Numbered from the stretch's first letter, positions 34,529-47,117 are shown. The stretch: 64,000 bases of DNA from Rhabditoides inermis (GCA_963966185.1 CAWZYM010000156.1:139501-203500); one strand, 5' to 3'. Notes: generated by a model not told the origin, from the sequence alone. A program made the numbers and translations.

Positions 34529-37500
34529 TCAGACGACGTGGCAGTGGAATCTGCCGTCGTCTTCGCCCGCGCATCGCACAGTGGTGATGTCTCCCCTGAG
34601 GAGAGTGTAGACAGAGGGATGAGGCCGCACCCGAGACAGCGCCCGGATGGCCGCTATCGACTCCTGCAATGCAACTCGTGGTGGCCTTATCGCACATGCA
34701 ACTAGATACCTGCACTCACACATGTACATATGCTGATCCCCTTCCTCTGCTTACCTGCGCAGGCTCGGCTTGGACGTTGAGACCGAGGGCAGAGTAGCCA
34801 GCGGCCCTCATCACGTTGGAGAACGCAGCCCTCTCATTGTGGGGGTGGAATTCGAGGAATGGAGACAGAAGAGACACGTGTCGCTCAACGACCTAAACAC
34901 AACACTGGTCATTTAAATCCCCAAAACCCATTGGTTCATTTCACCTCCCAGAAAGTACTACTTCATTTTCTAGGATCTTTTATCTCCTATACATCTGACC
35001 ATCAACGCATCGCCTGTGCATCTGTCATTTCTCTCACTTCCCATAAAATCACTCCACAACCCCTTATCCCTTCCCATTCCCAGTCCGAATGATGGCGCGA
35101 CTACAGGCGACCCACTCTACGATCAACGACAATCGACAAACCCACTGATACGCTGATAAGTGATAACAAAGAGACACAACACCACAAGCTAATCGTCACT
35201 CACTCACTCACTCACTCACTCACTCACTCACTCACTCACTCACGGAAAACCACTACACTACACGATTACTTGAAAAAAACATACTACAGATATTTCAAAT
35301 AAAATTAATTAAATAATCTAGAATAAATGAGTAGACCGCCAATCAACCTGTCACTGCCAAACAAATCGCCAAAAAACCGCTAAAAAGCTCCACAAAAAAA
35401 CTCTCCATCACTCACATAAAAAACGCTAAAACTATGCATCACAACATACTAACATTAGTACAAAATCTCGAACCATAAATCACCCTCGTCATATTCTTCT
35501 CAGAACACAAATGAACCGACCGCCTGGTGCTGTAGCGGCTCGCTGTCGACGGTGACTGGGCCGAATCGGAAGCGGAACACCACCACTCCCTCCACTCCAC
35601 TCACTTCCAGCAAGGCGCCGTCCGAGACATCGCACACTGACTGCAAACGACTTTTTCAAACAAGTACTGGACATAGCTCCGGCATCATATATACTCTGTT
35701 CAAGTACATTATCTCTTTCGTTTTGCAACTTGACTCCGATATCCACTGCTTGCTACACGGTTATCATGTCCTTTCTCGCATTCATCACTTTGTCGTGAGC
35801 ATGTCCTTGTCTCTCTCTCTTTCTTCCCACTCACCGCACCTCACTTCTCCACCGGCTGCCGCTCTCGTCCCCACCACTGCGCATGAACTGCTCGAACACC
35901 GCGTCTGAAAACACAATCTCTCTCTCCCCTCCCTTCTCCCTCTCCCCCTCCCCCCCTTCCCCTCTCCTCTCCACCCACCAGGATTCCTCGGCGTGTGTCC
36001 CATCCTGACTCGCACCGCCCTCTTCGTCTCCCATCCATCTTCCACCAGCCGCACCAGTTCACTGAAACACAACAAACATGTTTCACTCCCCCGTAAATAG
36101 TGATGTCATAACGAACGAGCAATAGATTTTGATAGACCATTTTGATAAAGTTCGCCCGAAGTGCCCAGACCGCGGAGAAGATGTTACAAGAACTCGCCGA
36201 CGCGAGCAAGGAGACGGGGCTGTTGATCAACACGGAGAAAACGGTGTGGATGAGCAACACGGAAAGGAGAAAGATCAAGTTCGAGGGAAAAGAGCTGCAG
36301 CGGGTCGACAACTTCAAGTATCTGGGACGACGGCTGTCTTTCGAGAAGGCTGCATCGCCGGAGATCGACAAAAGAATCTCGGCGGCTTGGGGCGCCTTCG
36401 AACAGAACCGACAAATGATGCGAAACAGAAACATGCCAATGCGAATGAAAAGAGCGGTCTATCACACACATGTGCTGCCGCTTTTCTTGTACGGAACGGA
36501 GTCATGGAACCTACTGAAGACCGACGAGGACAAGCTATCAGTGGCACAGCGGAAGATGGAGAGAATTATGTGCGGAATAACACTCAACCACCGCATCCGC
36601 AACGAGGAGCTGCGTAGGAGGACGAGGCTCAAGGATATCGTAGAAGAAGCAGCAAAGCGAAAATGGAAATACGCATGGAAGATGGTGCGTACGGACAAGT
36701 GGGGAACAAGGCTGATGGAGTGGAGAGGCCCACCAGACAAGAAGAGGAGACAAGGAAGGCCGTACAAGCGATGGCAAGACGAGTTCAGGGACGCGATGCC
36801 GGACAACGGAAGGTTGAAGGGGGAATGGATACGAGCGGCGAATATGGATTATGATACTTGGATGATGAATTTACCGGCACATTGATTTCATCTTTACAGT
36901 CATTGTATATTTGTCACATTGTTGATTCCGGCAGTAATAATAAATAAATAAATTTTGATAAACGTGTAACAAATCACCCCCTTCCCCCTCTCTCCCTCTC
37001 ACCGTCCCTCCAGGTGATATAGGAATGCGACGGGTATGTGAATGTCGTCCTCGCTGTTTGCATCGCCGCTCATCGCAAAGGGGGGAGACGCGGCGGCAGA
37101 GCTACCCACCTCGTGGTCTGCAATCGACCTCCGTCACTCAGGCATTGTACGTTGTAATAGTTCGACTTGAATGCGAGCATTGTTCCATGTCTCTTCTATG
37201 AAATGTTCCAGAATCACTCTCTCAATGTGTTCAACAATCTTTTTAGAAACTCATCAACCAGGAAGGCACAGTCAATATTCCATCTGAATACGTTTCACAC
37301 AAAACCACGGCATGGATACAATAACCAATACGCGTCATATAAACTACTCACCCACAACAATCACACCGATCGCGCCTCTCTGCTGGGCGAATCGGACCTG
37401 CAAACATTCTTCCCTCTCTCCCTCCCTCCCTCTCTCTCTCCCTCCCTCTCTCTCTCTCTCTCTCTCTTCTCCCTCCCACCTTCTCCTGGAACATGCATCC

Positions 37501-39422
37501 TCCCCTCAGCACGACCACCACCCGCCCCCTCACTCCTCCTCCATTCACGAGGGGCGAACACGCGTCTATTGGCTCAGCCAGCATCACTTCTCCCGTTACC
37601 TGTAACACATACAGGTTACTTGAATCATTTGTAACACTTTCTTTCCGCAAAGTGATAAAATACTCACATCATCTAGCCAAATACAGAATATCAAGCTATT
37701 GATCACTCAATATCTATATCACAAAAAATATCTCAAAAATTGATGCATCTACATCACTCAATTGCTATCAAATACTACTAATCACTAGAATTCAGATGCA
37801 GCACGAATTATTCACCGCAATACTATACAACATCAACAACACTAGAAACATAAAACAGGCGTCTTGATCTCGCAACGTATTTCCTTTCTCCAACCATATA
37901 CTCAGCCCACCTGTTTCTCCCCGACCAGCTCGGGTCCGAACTGTGCGGGGGCGGCTGTCCACACCACTCTGCCCCACCAAGGAGACGACACCACCTGCAC
38001 CACGCGGTCGTTCCGCACCACCTCCGACGCTGAAACACAAGCATGAACTCGCAACTGGAAAATGGGTCATCTGGCGGCTGAGCGCGTGGCGGCGTGGAGA
38101 TTCTAACTATATCAACCACATTCCGACTCGAGATCTGTCACCTGATTCCCTCACACACCATGTTCCTTCTCCAGCTTCTTCGCCAGCTGCACCATCTCCG
38201 CCATGAATTCGAAGCCCCACTGCGCCATCGAAGGAGACAGCGCCTGAAATAACACTGGTCTATACTGTAATGTTGTTAGCTCACTATTCTGCCCTCCCAT
38301 TCACAAACCATTCATACCATAAATACAAATTTATCTTTCAACATATATAACATCACAATATCATACATTATGCATATACAAACCTATATACAATTTCAAG
38401 GCGGTGAGCACAAAAGCAAAAGCAACAAAAACATCACAGTCCACACAATCACAACTCGTAGCATGAATCGATGTTCCTACCCCGTCTCCCTCCTACTCCT
38501 CCTTCTCCTTCTCCCCCTGCTCCTCCTCCTCCCCGCTTCTTCTTCTTCCAATCAGCCGGTAGGCCACAGTGGAGACACACAGAATGACGGCAGTGGACGC
38601 GACGAGGATGACCCATAGGAGAAGGACGAGGAGTACGAGTGAGATGAGCTGTGTGAGGGCGGCTCGGCTGGAGACGATGCCGACAGGTGCAAAGGGGGCC
38701 GTCGAGCCATCCTCCTCCACCAGACATCGCAGCAGGGCGCCCTGCAAGCACACACAGACATGCACCGCTCGCGTACGAGAGACCCCCGGCCACACCCCCC
38801 ACACACCCCCGATACCAACACAAGGGCCACGCAGCGAGCGGGCATGCCAGTGCGTGTGCTTGCTGCCAGCCAACGCAACAAAGGAAACTAATCAATGACC
38901 GATCGATAAGTGGCACTCACGTTGGCTGCGTGGTGTGTGAGCTGCATGCGTCCGTCCTGCTGTATCTCAATGTCTATGCCCATCTCGCGCAGCTGTCGCA
39001 GATGCTCCTCGCTCCCCGATGAGAACGCCCACGCACGAAGACGCTCGGAACTGCAGACAAACCGGATAACAACTCGTACTGCCAAAATTCAAAATGACAA
39101 CATCTCCGTTTCACACACTTATCCAAACCGAAAACAACAAATGGCCAACAATCTACCACAAATCCTGCAATCACAAATCAGATCGTTATAATGGGACCAG
39201 ATCCATAGCGAAGAAAACCATTGGATTGTGTATTGAGATCCTGTATAAAACTTTTTTTGATTTGATAGTGGTTAGATGGCAATAAACAGGTAACGCACGG
39301 TTTGACACACTGTGCTCCTCCCCCTCCAGCCTGCATGTGAGAATGCTGCTGCTGCTGGAGGTTCAACAGCTCCTCCAGAATAGACTGCGTGCGCTCCCTG
39401 AACAACACATTCTCATCTCATC

Positions 39423-39486
<64 letters not shown>

Positions 39487-41655
39487 GTGACACATATCAA
39501 ACCTCCTCCATTTGTGACAAAGGCTTTGTCTGTCCCTCCCTCCCTTCCTCCCTCCCCTCTCTCTCCCCACCTTATGATGCCTGCGTCCTGTGGCTTGGCG
39601 GTGGCTGGCTGGTGTCCGGCCGGGTTGGCCGCCCTCATCCGGCCCCTTCCCGCTGCCTCCACGTCTGCCGGCGTGATCACCATACGACGGAACGCATCCT
39701 GCAAGGCACGCATCAACACTGTCAACACTGTCTCTCTCGGCCACACATTCTACGCTTCATCACATATACTAACCAACGCATATCAACATTCAGTAATCCT
39801 GTACGGAAAAAATTACAAAACAATAACTCATCGCAATCACTGATCCATAATGACTATTCTACGTTTCAACACTAACACTACTTCATGCATAGCGGCGTCT
39901 ATTCAATCTCGTCTACGTTTGGTTTTGTGATCCCTCAAATTCCTACAGCATTGAATGGACAACATATCACCATATCACCATCCCTGCCGCGCACCTTCTC
40001 GTCCCCCTCCTCCATGTCCTCTCCTATGCTGAGTGGCAGGAAGTGCGCCTCCGTCGTCAACACGTAGCGGTCGGGGTCGAACGGCAGCTCGTCCTACAAT
40101 CAATCACTACATCACTCAGCAATTATGCAACGACCTCTCACGCACCCGCAAAACAAGAACTAATACGCAACATATCACACTGTCTCTGTAAGAATCGGAC
40201 GAAGTGGTTACTAGGAGCTATGTCAGCGCACATAAGGGTTATCAAAGGTCCTCTACAAGATGCAAAAAGTCGTTTTTGTCAAATATGCAAATTTGGCCCA
40301 TTAAGGGACCACTACCTCAAATCGGTCAGTTTTTGTCCAAACACTTCAAATAAGGACTCGTTCGATTCCTTATCCGATTTTAAGAACTTTTTCATATACT
40401 AAACTTTTCGAAAAAATCTGATTTGAAAAAGTTATGACCACAAAAACGAAAAATTTGCATATTTTCAATTTTTATAAGTATGTTCCGGTCCGAAAAAACA
40501 AAAATGAATTACACCATTAGAAAGAGCGTTTTATGTTTAGTTTGCATGATTTTTAACACAAAAATCGATTGTACCGTCTTTCGCCATCCAGACGATTGAA
40601 AGTGGTCCAGACAGCAGAAATGGGGCTGTGTGAACGTTTTCATGTTATATCAATCCGAAAAAAAACAAAAACCAAATACACTTTCAGAATCTACGTATTT
40701 TGTTTCGTAAATGAGCACGTTTTCACGAAAATCGATTGCACTGTCTTTCACACCCTTATGTGCGCTGACATAGCTCCTAGTAACCACATGCCCGAAAAGT
40801 GATCGATTCTTACAGAGACAGTGTGATATACAGTTCATATCTCATTCAGCATAGCACAAAACTAATAACTGAAAGCTACCCACTTTCTCGGCAAAGATCA
40901 TGTAGAGATACTTGAACGTCTCCGACAGCACAAATGAGTCCATACTGAATGGGAAGAATTACGATGTACAGTAGACTCGTACTTTCATAATCACTTCAAT
41001 ATAAGACAAATCATTCAAAAAAACTAAATCACCTATTTCTTTCCAGATCATCATCTACGTTTCAATGTTCACACGACTAGCCATGTATAGTTGATTTCAC
41101 CAAAACAGTTGTTTTTGACAGCTAAACAGCTAAACACTATGAATCCCAATTAAAAACTCTAACAAATCACATCACCTACGTTTCTCACAATCCACAAGTA
41201 TTCAAAACCCCAATTGAAATGAATGCGATGAAAGATTGCCCATCCCGGAACAATAACTCACCGGTCTTCGTGGGACATGGTGCGGATGTCCCTCACTCCG
41301 GCGAAGCCACACTTGACACGCACATTCTCATTCAGACTGTCCATCACCTGCAAATGGGGGATAAGAGAGAGGGAGAGAGAGGGAGAGGGAGAGAGAGAGA
41401 GAGGGGAGAGAGACGCACCTGCTTGGCCACCTCCAGATAGTGTTCGTCACCGGTCGCCCTGTACAGGAAGTACGTGCTCTCGATGAACTCCGGTCGCAGC
41501 GGGTGCTCCGCCCAGTGAACCTGCAACAATCACACATATTTAGTCATAAGTCATACGGCTCTCAGTCACAACGGATTGCCCAAACATAATTCAGTCACAT
41601 ACCAAATTCGCGTGAAACATAGCGTACCTGGTGCGGCATACTCGCGTCACAAATG

Positions 41656-41698
<43 letters not shown>

Positions 41699-42722
41699 CC
41701 TCTCCGCTCACCTGGAAGTCGTGTGTGAATGCCTCCGGGAGGAACTGGTGCTTCTTCACCACCTGGTACAGCATCTCGTGCATCTCGATAGCCGAACGGA
41801 GATCGCCCTTCAGAACCTGAAACCAATGACTTGTCCTTTATAACGCAAAAATCCTACAGTTTCGAACTCTACCTCTAGCTCTTTGCAAATTTTCATTTTC
41901 AGAGACAAAAATCGAAGCAGCAACAGCAACAGAGAGACTTCTCATTTCACTCGCGCACCTGTAGTCCTGGCCAGAATGCGAGTAGGGCGTCCATGAAGCT
42001 GCGTGTGGCTACTGTGGGGCGGTGCATGTGCACGTCTACCATCAGAGGACCCTTGTTCACGTACCGCATCACAGCAGAGTAGTGCTGAAAAGAAGGGTAT
42101 GATATGTAAAAAGTGCATCAAAGATAAGTGAAAAACCGATATATTGACATTCACATTTATTAACTAGATCTATGTTTCAAGCGTGTTATTAAACTCAGGA
42201 ATATGATTTGGTACAATGGCCAATCGTTCGCCAGTTGCCTCACTCACACTCCCCAACATTGAAAAACTGAAATGTACCACGCCCGTAGAATATACGCCGG
42301 CGGCAAATCGACTAAGTGATATCATCACTGTGATTCTGTGATAATCACATACTAAACCAACCGATACACATAGTGCTCTTCATAGTGCAACCAAATTAAG
42401 AAGATATTTTTTTTTGTTTAGCCGGTTGAATCCGGGGTCCTCCTAGTCGAGAACAAGATAGGGTTCTTGGATTACGACGACGTCAGCAGAGGTAGTTGGG
42501 TTGGTTGGCGTCGGACGTCTTGAACTCCGTTCTTGAGTCCGTAGATGGTGCTGTGACGCCTTCTGGCTACCATGAGAGTGGATTGCCACACCACAGGGGC
42601 TTGGTGAATTTCGCAAGAATGGTTGACTCCGAGGGGGATCGAACCAGCGACCGTGAGATTGAGAGACGAACGCTCTATCCACTGAGCCGCGCCCCCGGCT
42701 CAGTGGATAGATATATAGGACA

Positions 42723-42772
<50 letters not shown>

Positions 42773-45014
42773 ATATAAACGAGCTAGGTGAGTTGGAAGT
42801 GATACTCTTGCCAGTGACGTACCTTGTTGAACCTGTCGAGGTAGTTGGAATCCCCGAGAAGGATAAATGCCTTGAGACAGTACTCATAGTACGAGTCGAT
42901 ACCCGCACCGATCCCGGAATCTGGAAACAACTGTATTCGAAAACAATGATAGTTTGTTGCACTCTGCAAGAGAATTGATTCACATCACAACACACCCACC
43001 ACGAGGTTCTAGCACTGTGAAGCACAAAATTAGCATGATAACTTTTTATCCCCACTCCCTGCCGACCCATTTCATCTCTCTCTCTCTCTCTCTCTCCCTC
43101 CCTCCCTCTCCCCTCACCTCTCCGCACCCAGTCCCCACTGTGCACATTGAGCACCGTTCCCATCAGGTCGCTCGCCCTGTGTCGATGCGCCCACAGAAAG
43201 TCCATCCCCTTTTTCGCCTTCTGCTCGTAGATCGGATCGCCAGTTAGCCTGCAAGGCAATCGATTAATCAATATTATCCTTCCACAGGTAGCAATCCATA
43301 TTAGAAAATAGATAGTTCCATAGTACGTAATCATCATTTATTCTTTATTCGCATTCCATTCGTCATTCCTATCACCACGTCAATTGCCATATCAGTACCA
43401 GGCAACTAGGCTCTAGGCAGCATGATGGGAACTGGAATAAAAAAGTGCAGATGATCGGTGATCGCAGATAGTCAGATGGACACAAAGCAGAACACATAAC
43501 ACTGCCAAACTAGAAAAAACGACCTTCGACTGTTACTGTAGACAAATTCTAGAAGCATACCAATGTGAACCAGTACTGTCATGAATCCCCTGGAACTTAC
43601 GAGAAAAAAAGAATACGTCAGTACAATCGCAACCATATGTTTCATGAGATCAACAAACGTAAACATAATATACATGTCCGATTCTTTTTGCCCACAGATC
43701 CTATGCTCAACCCCCCTCCACCCACCTGCTGAGTGCTGCCATTTCGAGCAGCATCGTGCCCCCGCACGCTGTGCACGTGTCCTTCTGCCTCTTCAGGTAG
43801 TCCTGCATACCGTGCCGCAGGTTGATCTGCAAGAGTTTATTAATTATAAGTTTCTGTGGAAATATGTTTTACGAATTACATTCCTATTTTTGTGCTCCAC
43901 AATTACATGGAGAGTTCTTTTTCCACTCACTCTACTGTACGGCAGTCCACTGGTCGTGTTGAACGCCGGCAGAAGACGGTCCGCGATCTGCACCGCCATC
44001 TGCAATCAATCGATAAATCGATATTCGATACGCGCATCGTACCTTGAGCAGCTGCTTGTCGCTGTACCACTGCATGCGGCCCTGTGTTCGAAGATGCTCC
44101 GCCATTACGTGGCCTGCGATTTGTTATGTATTGATTAGTTTATCGATCGATTGAGCCCACCTCCGAGCAGTCCTCCCAGCACACGGATGTTGGTCTCGAA
44201 AACGGAAACAACGAGATCCGCATCGAATCGTACCTGTAATACAACAATCAATCGATAGATTGATAGTGATGCGATTATGGCGGGCGGCTTCATCCCCCGA
44301 GCCCGAGATGACATTGAATTACACACCACTTCCTACCGCATAGATAATCACAAATCACAGCCGTTTTGCTCTAATGGATCAAGTTTCCCACGAGTAATCG
44401 TAATTCAATCGCATATCCATAGGGCCGAAATAGGGCATGTTACGGCCGCCAAAACAATAAAGGGCGAACATGTGGATAAACATGATACCATTACACCGGC
44501 ACTATAAAAACTACATATTGAGAACAAAGGGTATTCAATGTAGAAACCCACGTCATCAATGATAAGCTTGGCGGCGTGTTCGAATTCATCGAAAGCCCCG
44601 ACCACGGCAAGAGTGTCGAGTGTGTCGATGAGGGTGAGGGAGAAACTGTAGTAAACAAGTAAACAACAATGTAAACATAAAAATAACCCTGTAAACAAAT
44701 AAACAACACTGTAAACAAAGAAACAAACAAACAAGTGTCTCACTTTCCGAGCGAGTCGTCGACGTCGCCTCTGCTGGGCGTGACTCCGCGCACTCGGCCC
44801 CGACACGACAGCGGCATCAGCTCGTCCGCCGGATACGCGTACTTCATGTATGACCGGTAGCCGTGCATGAACATCTCCAACGCTTGCTCCCTACACAATT
44901 TGGAAAATTATACAATGTATACACTTTTAATACTCACTTGAGCGCCTTCTTGTCGATCTTAGCCTGGCAGGCGCCGGCGACGCACAGCGCCGCGAACACT
45001 ACCCGTATGAACAT
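34529..45014 (-). CDS. EDEM3-type GH47 mannosidase-like protein with PA domain
   Basis: ER-associated degradation factor that trims or recognises mannose on misfolded glycoproteins. About 28 exons. The start at 45014 gives a signal peptide ([18 protein letters not shown]). GH47 blocks in order: [35 protein letters not shown] (44550-44645), [16 protein letters not shown] (44155-44220), [13 protein letters not shown] (about 42865-42905), [20 protein letters not shown] (about 41430-41500), [19 protein letters not shown] (about 40884-40940) and [12 protein letters not shown] (about 40030-40065). A PA domain follows ([41 protein letters not shown], about 37340-37990), then a C-terminal extension ending RFHCHVV with no KDEL. 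This order is that of EDEM3. An internal alternative exon is listed separately. Introns hold a LINE, a MITE and a SINE. The catalytic acids look present, but activity was not tested. Confidence 0.92.
35197..35243. repeat. (ACTC)n tetranucleotide microsatellite
   Basis: About 11-12 perfect units in an intron near the 3' end of the EDEM3 gene. Confidence 0.9.
36150..36951 (+). mobile_element. 5'-truncated non-LTR retrotransposon (LINE), reverse transcriptase C-terminal part
   Basis: One open frame runs to a TGA near 36885 with late reverse-transcriptase features: a thumb-like [47 protein letters not shown] and the trailing [16 protein letters not shown] block seen in RTE/CR1-like elements. The catalytic palm motif is missing, so the copy is dead. 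After the stop come about 60 bases and a TAA-rich tail (aataataaataaataa). An 11-bp target duplication attttgataaa flanks it (36139-36149 and 36952-36962). It is inserted antisense in an EDEM3 intron. The frame is intact, so the insertion is young. Confidence 0.92.
38493..38741 (-). CDS. Alternative last exon of the EDEM3 gene encoding a membrane anchor
   Basis: A strong acceptor (tgcttgcag) is followed by 82 codons and a TAG. The frame (phase 0) continues exactly from the upstream exon that ends HHAAN at its GTGAGT donor (about 38932). The tail has a Cys/Glu/Asp-rich stretch, one long hydrophobic helix ([20 protein letters not shown] then [11 protein letters not shown]), a stop-transfer cluster RLIGRRR and an acidic [13 protein letters not shown] end. 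The usual EDEM3 path instead joins HHAAN to [11 protein letters not shown] at 38245, also phase 0. Use of this exon would give a GH47 protein anchored in the ER membrane, without the PA domain. It could also be a decoy exon. It is unlike anything I know in EDEM proteins. Confidence 0.6.
   Translation of the reverse strand, partial: GALLRCLVEEDGSTAPFAPVGIVSSRAALTQLISLVLLVLLLWVILVASTAVILCVSTVAYRLIGRRRSGEEEEQGEKEKEE
39422..39484. repeat. (CT)n microsatellite in an EDEM3 intron
   Basis: About 31 uninterrupted ct units. Confidence 0.95.
40175..40826. mobile_element. MITE, non-autonomous Tc1/mariner-like DNA transposon
   Basis: Terminal inverted repeats start TCACACTGTCTCTGTAAGAA at 40175, with the reverse complement ending at 40826. 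A 7-base (left) or about 16-base (right) non-matching gap is followed by a second matching arm of about 35 bases (tggttactaggagctatgtc and on, to aagggt). TA is present on both sides (40173-40174 and 40827-40828), the target preference of Tc1/mariner elements. The 650-bp inside has no transposase. It lies in the EDEM3 intron between the exons at 39988-40093 and 40882-40944. Confidence 0.88.
42408..42708 (-). mobile_element. tRNA-derived SINE, copy 2, with inverted 5' end
   Basis: Near-identical to the copy at 25008, same strand, in an EDEM3 intron in gene direction. Its flanks share agatat (42402-42407 and 42709-42714), a plausible short target duplication. The tRNA-like head is followed by an inverted copy of its own first bases: ctatccactgagccg at 42675-42689 and the exact reverse complement at 42696-42710, spacer of 6. 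Confidence 0.88.
42725..42770. repeat. (TA)n microsatellite
   Basis: About 23 units of ta just beyond SINE copy 2 in the EDEM3 intron. Confidence 0.95.
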
Positions 45015-45587
45015 GATCAGTGAGTGGCCATGCGACTAGAAAGGCAAGAGAAGGAGGGACGTGGAGGTGGAACGGGTGTCAGCTGACAGGGCACTGCTCG
45101 ATTCAGCGTCGCCACGTCACCCCGTCCACGAGATTATACCGGCTGCAATGCAAGTGTATGATACTTCGATATGTTATCGGTATAAAATATATAAAAAAAA
45201 ACACAAACAACGAGAATGGTGAGAGAGAGGGAGCAATAAAGGATATCGATCGATCCAAGGCCAGCGGAACACTGGGCGCTAAATGCGAGAAGAGAGGCGG
45301 GCGAGCGGAGCGTGGCGGACTGGTTTGTAGCCGACGCCGGATAATTAGCTATAACAGAGAAGCATCGCGAAAATCAATCTAATAACCACAGATAAACACA
45401 TTAAATACAAAAAAAAGTGCATTTGACAATATATTTGCGTAACAATACATTTGCGTATCGTAATTTGCACTTTTCGTGGTGCGGAAAACACCACAATGTG
45501 AGGAGAGACAAAGAACATTATCGTCTATTTTGAAGACTACTGAGAGCAAAACAATAACGGTGCGTCATTGCGTTGTGTCTGTTCGGG
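45015..45587. other. Divergent promoter region between EDEM3 and the two-pass membrane protein
   Basis: 573 bases separate start codons that point away from each other, so both promoters should lie here. No TATA box is obvious. Sequences atttgcgtaa and atttgcgtat are repeated near 45434-45462. Confidence 0.5.
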
Positions 45588-46056
45588 ATGTGCGGCGGTC
45601 GGGTGCTGGTGCGGCGGCGGAGGGAGCTGGAGAGTGACATGGACACCGACGAGCAGAGGAGACGAGACAAACACACGCTCATAGCAACTGTCCTCGTCAC
45701 CACTGGAGTCGGTGCGACATAGTCCCTCTCTCTCTCCTCTCCCTCCCCCTCTCTCTCATCCCATGTCTACGTCTCCCTTCAGTGTTCAGTCTGGGTGTGG
45801 CCGTCTACCTCGCGTCTATGGACGAGTCACTCATGCCGTATCCAGAAGGTGGGGTAGGAAGAGCGAGGGAGGGAGGGAGAGAGAGAGAGGGAGAGAGAGA
45901 GGGAGAGAGAGGGAGGAGTTGTTTGCAGTGAGCGGCGTGGAGTGGAACCCGATGTTGCGCAAGGCGCCGTTCCTCTACAAACTCATGTACCAGCAGGACC
46001 CAATCCACATCATATTCGACCACCAAGACCTGAGGAACTACACCGAGTTGGTACGG

Positions 46057-46109
<53 letters not shown>

Positions 46110-46589
46110 TCCCTCTCCCTCTTCCTCTTCCTCTCCCTCTCCCCCTCTCCCTCTCTCCCAGGGACCAGGATGGGGGATCGAAGCTTTATTGCACGGATGC
46201 GCCCGCCGCACGCTAGCGGAGCGCCCACATAACTGATGCGTATGAGAGACAAGATACGGACCACATGCCGTTTACGACAGGGGTCGGGGTCATTGGTCCC
46301 GCTAGAGAGAGCGGTATATCAAGAGATTACAGTGATCGATAGCGCGGGACTGACACGTATTTGCGTCTAGCCAAATTGTCAGAAAGTCTTTCAGGTGGTC
46401 TCGACGTTCTCTCAACGAGACCACCCGTTTCCCATTCGACTGCTCGATCTCTCCCATATTACGAACAAGACTCACACCCTATGCGAGGAGTATGCGAGGC
46501 TCATTCCATTCAGGAAACCAGGGTTCAATGTATTCATCGTTGGGTGAGCGTCTCTACCCCCTCCCCCTCTCCCTCTTTCCCTCTTTCCC

Positions 46590-46620
<31 letters not shown>

Positions 46621-46778
46621 TACCTTTCTCTCAGGTACGGTGACTGCTTCGATGTGGCTACGGAAAAGATGCAAATCGATGGGTTCTTCGGCTACTTCTT
46701 CGTGAAACATCGCGAGAACTACACGAACGAGATGCAGATTCATCACAAAAAGACATTGAACCATGACTGTTTAGTGAG

Positions 46779-46836
<58 letters not shown>

Positions 46837-47075
46837 CCCCTTCTTTCTCACTCAACACACATACACAGATATTCCACTCTCACGAGGAACGTGATGCGAA
46901 TCGCGAAACTCAGCTGTATATTGTTGCTGATTCAAAGTCAATGTCCTGTAAAGACGTGAGTGTGGCATGCTATCATGTAATCACTTCACGATTTCCAGAA
47001 GCTCGAAAAGGACCTCAAATGGTTTCTTGTGATGCACGAGAAGCGAATGTACAAGATAGACACCGATGGAATTGT

Positions 47076-47117
<42 letters not shown>

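Noticed and set aside
35197..35243. CRISPR-like or telomere-like array
   Set aside because: It is a simple (ACTC)n microsatellite. No spacer structure is present anywhere in the window, and none is expected in a nematode.
40043..40402. 119-codon open frame beside the EDEM3 exon
   Set aside because: It runs from an antisense exon shadow into the MITE and has no support.
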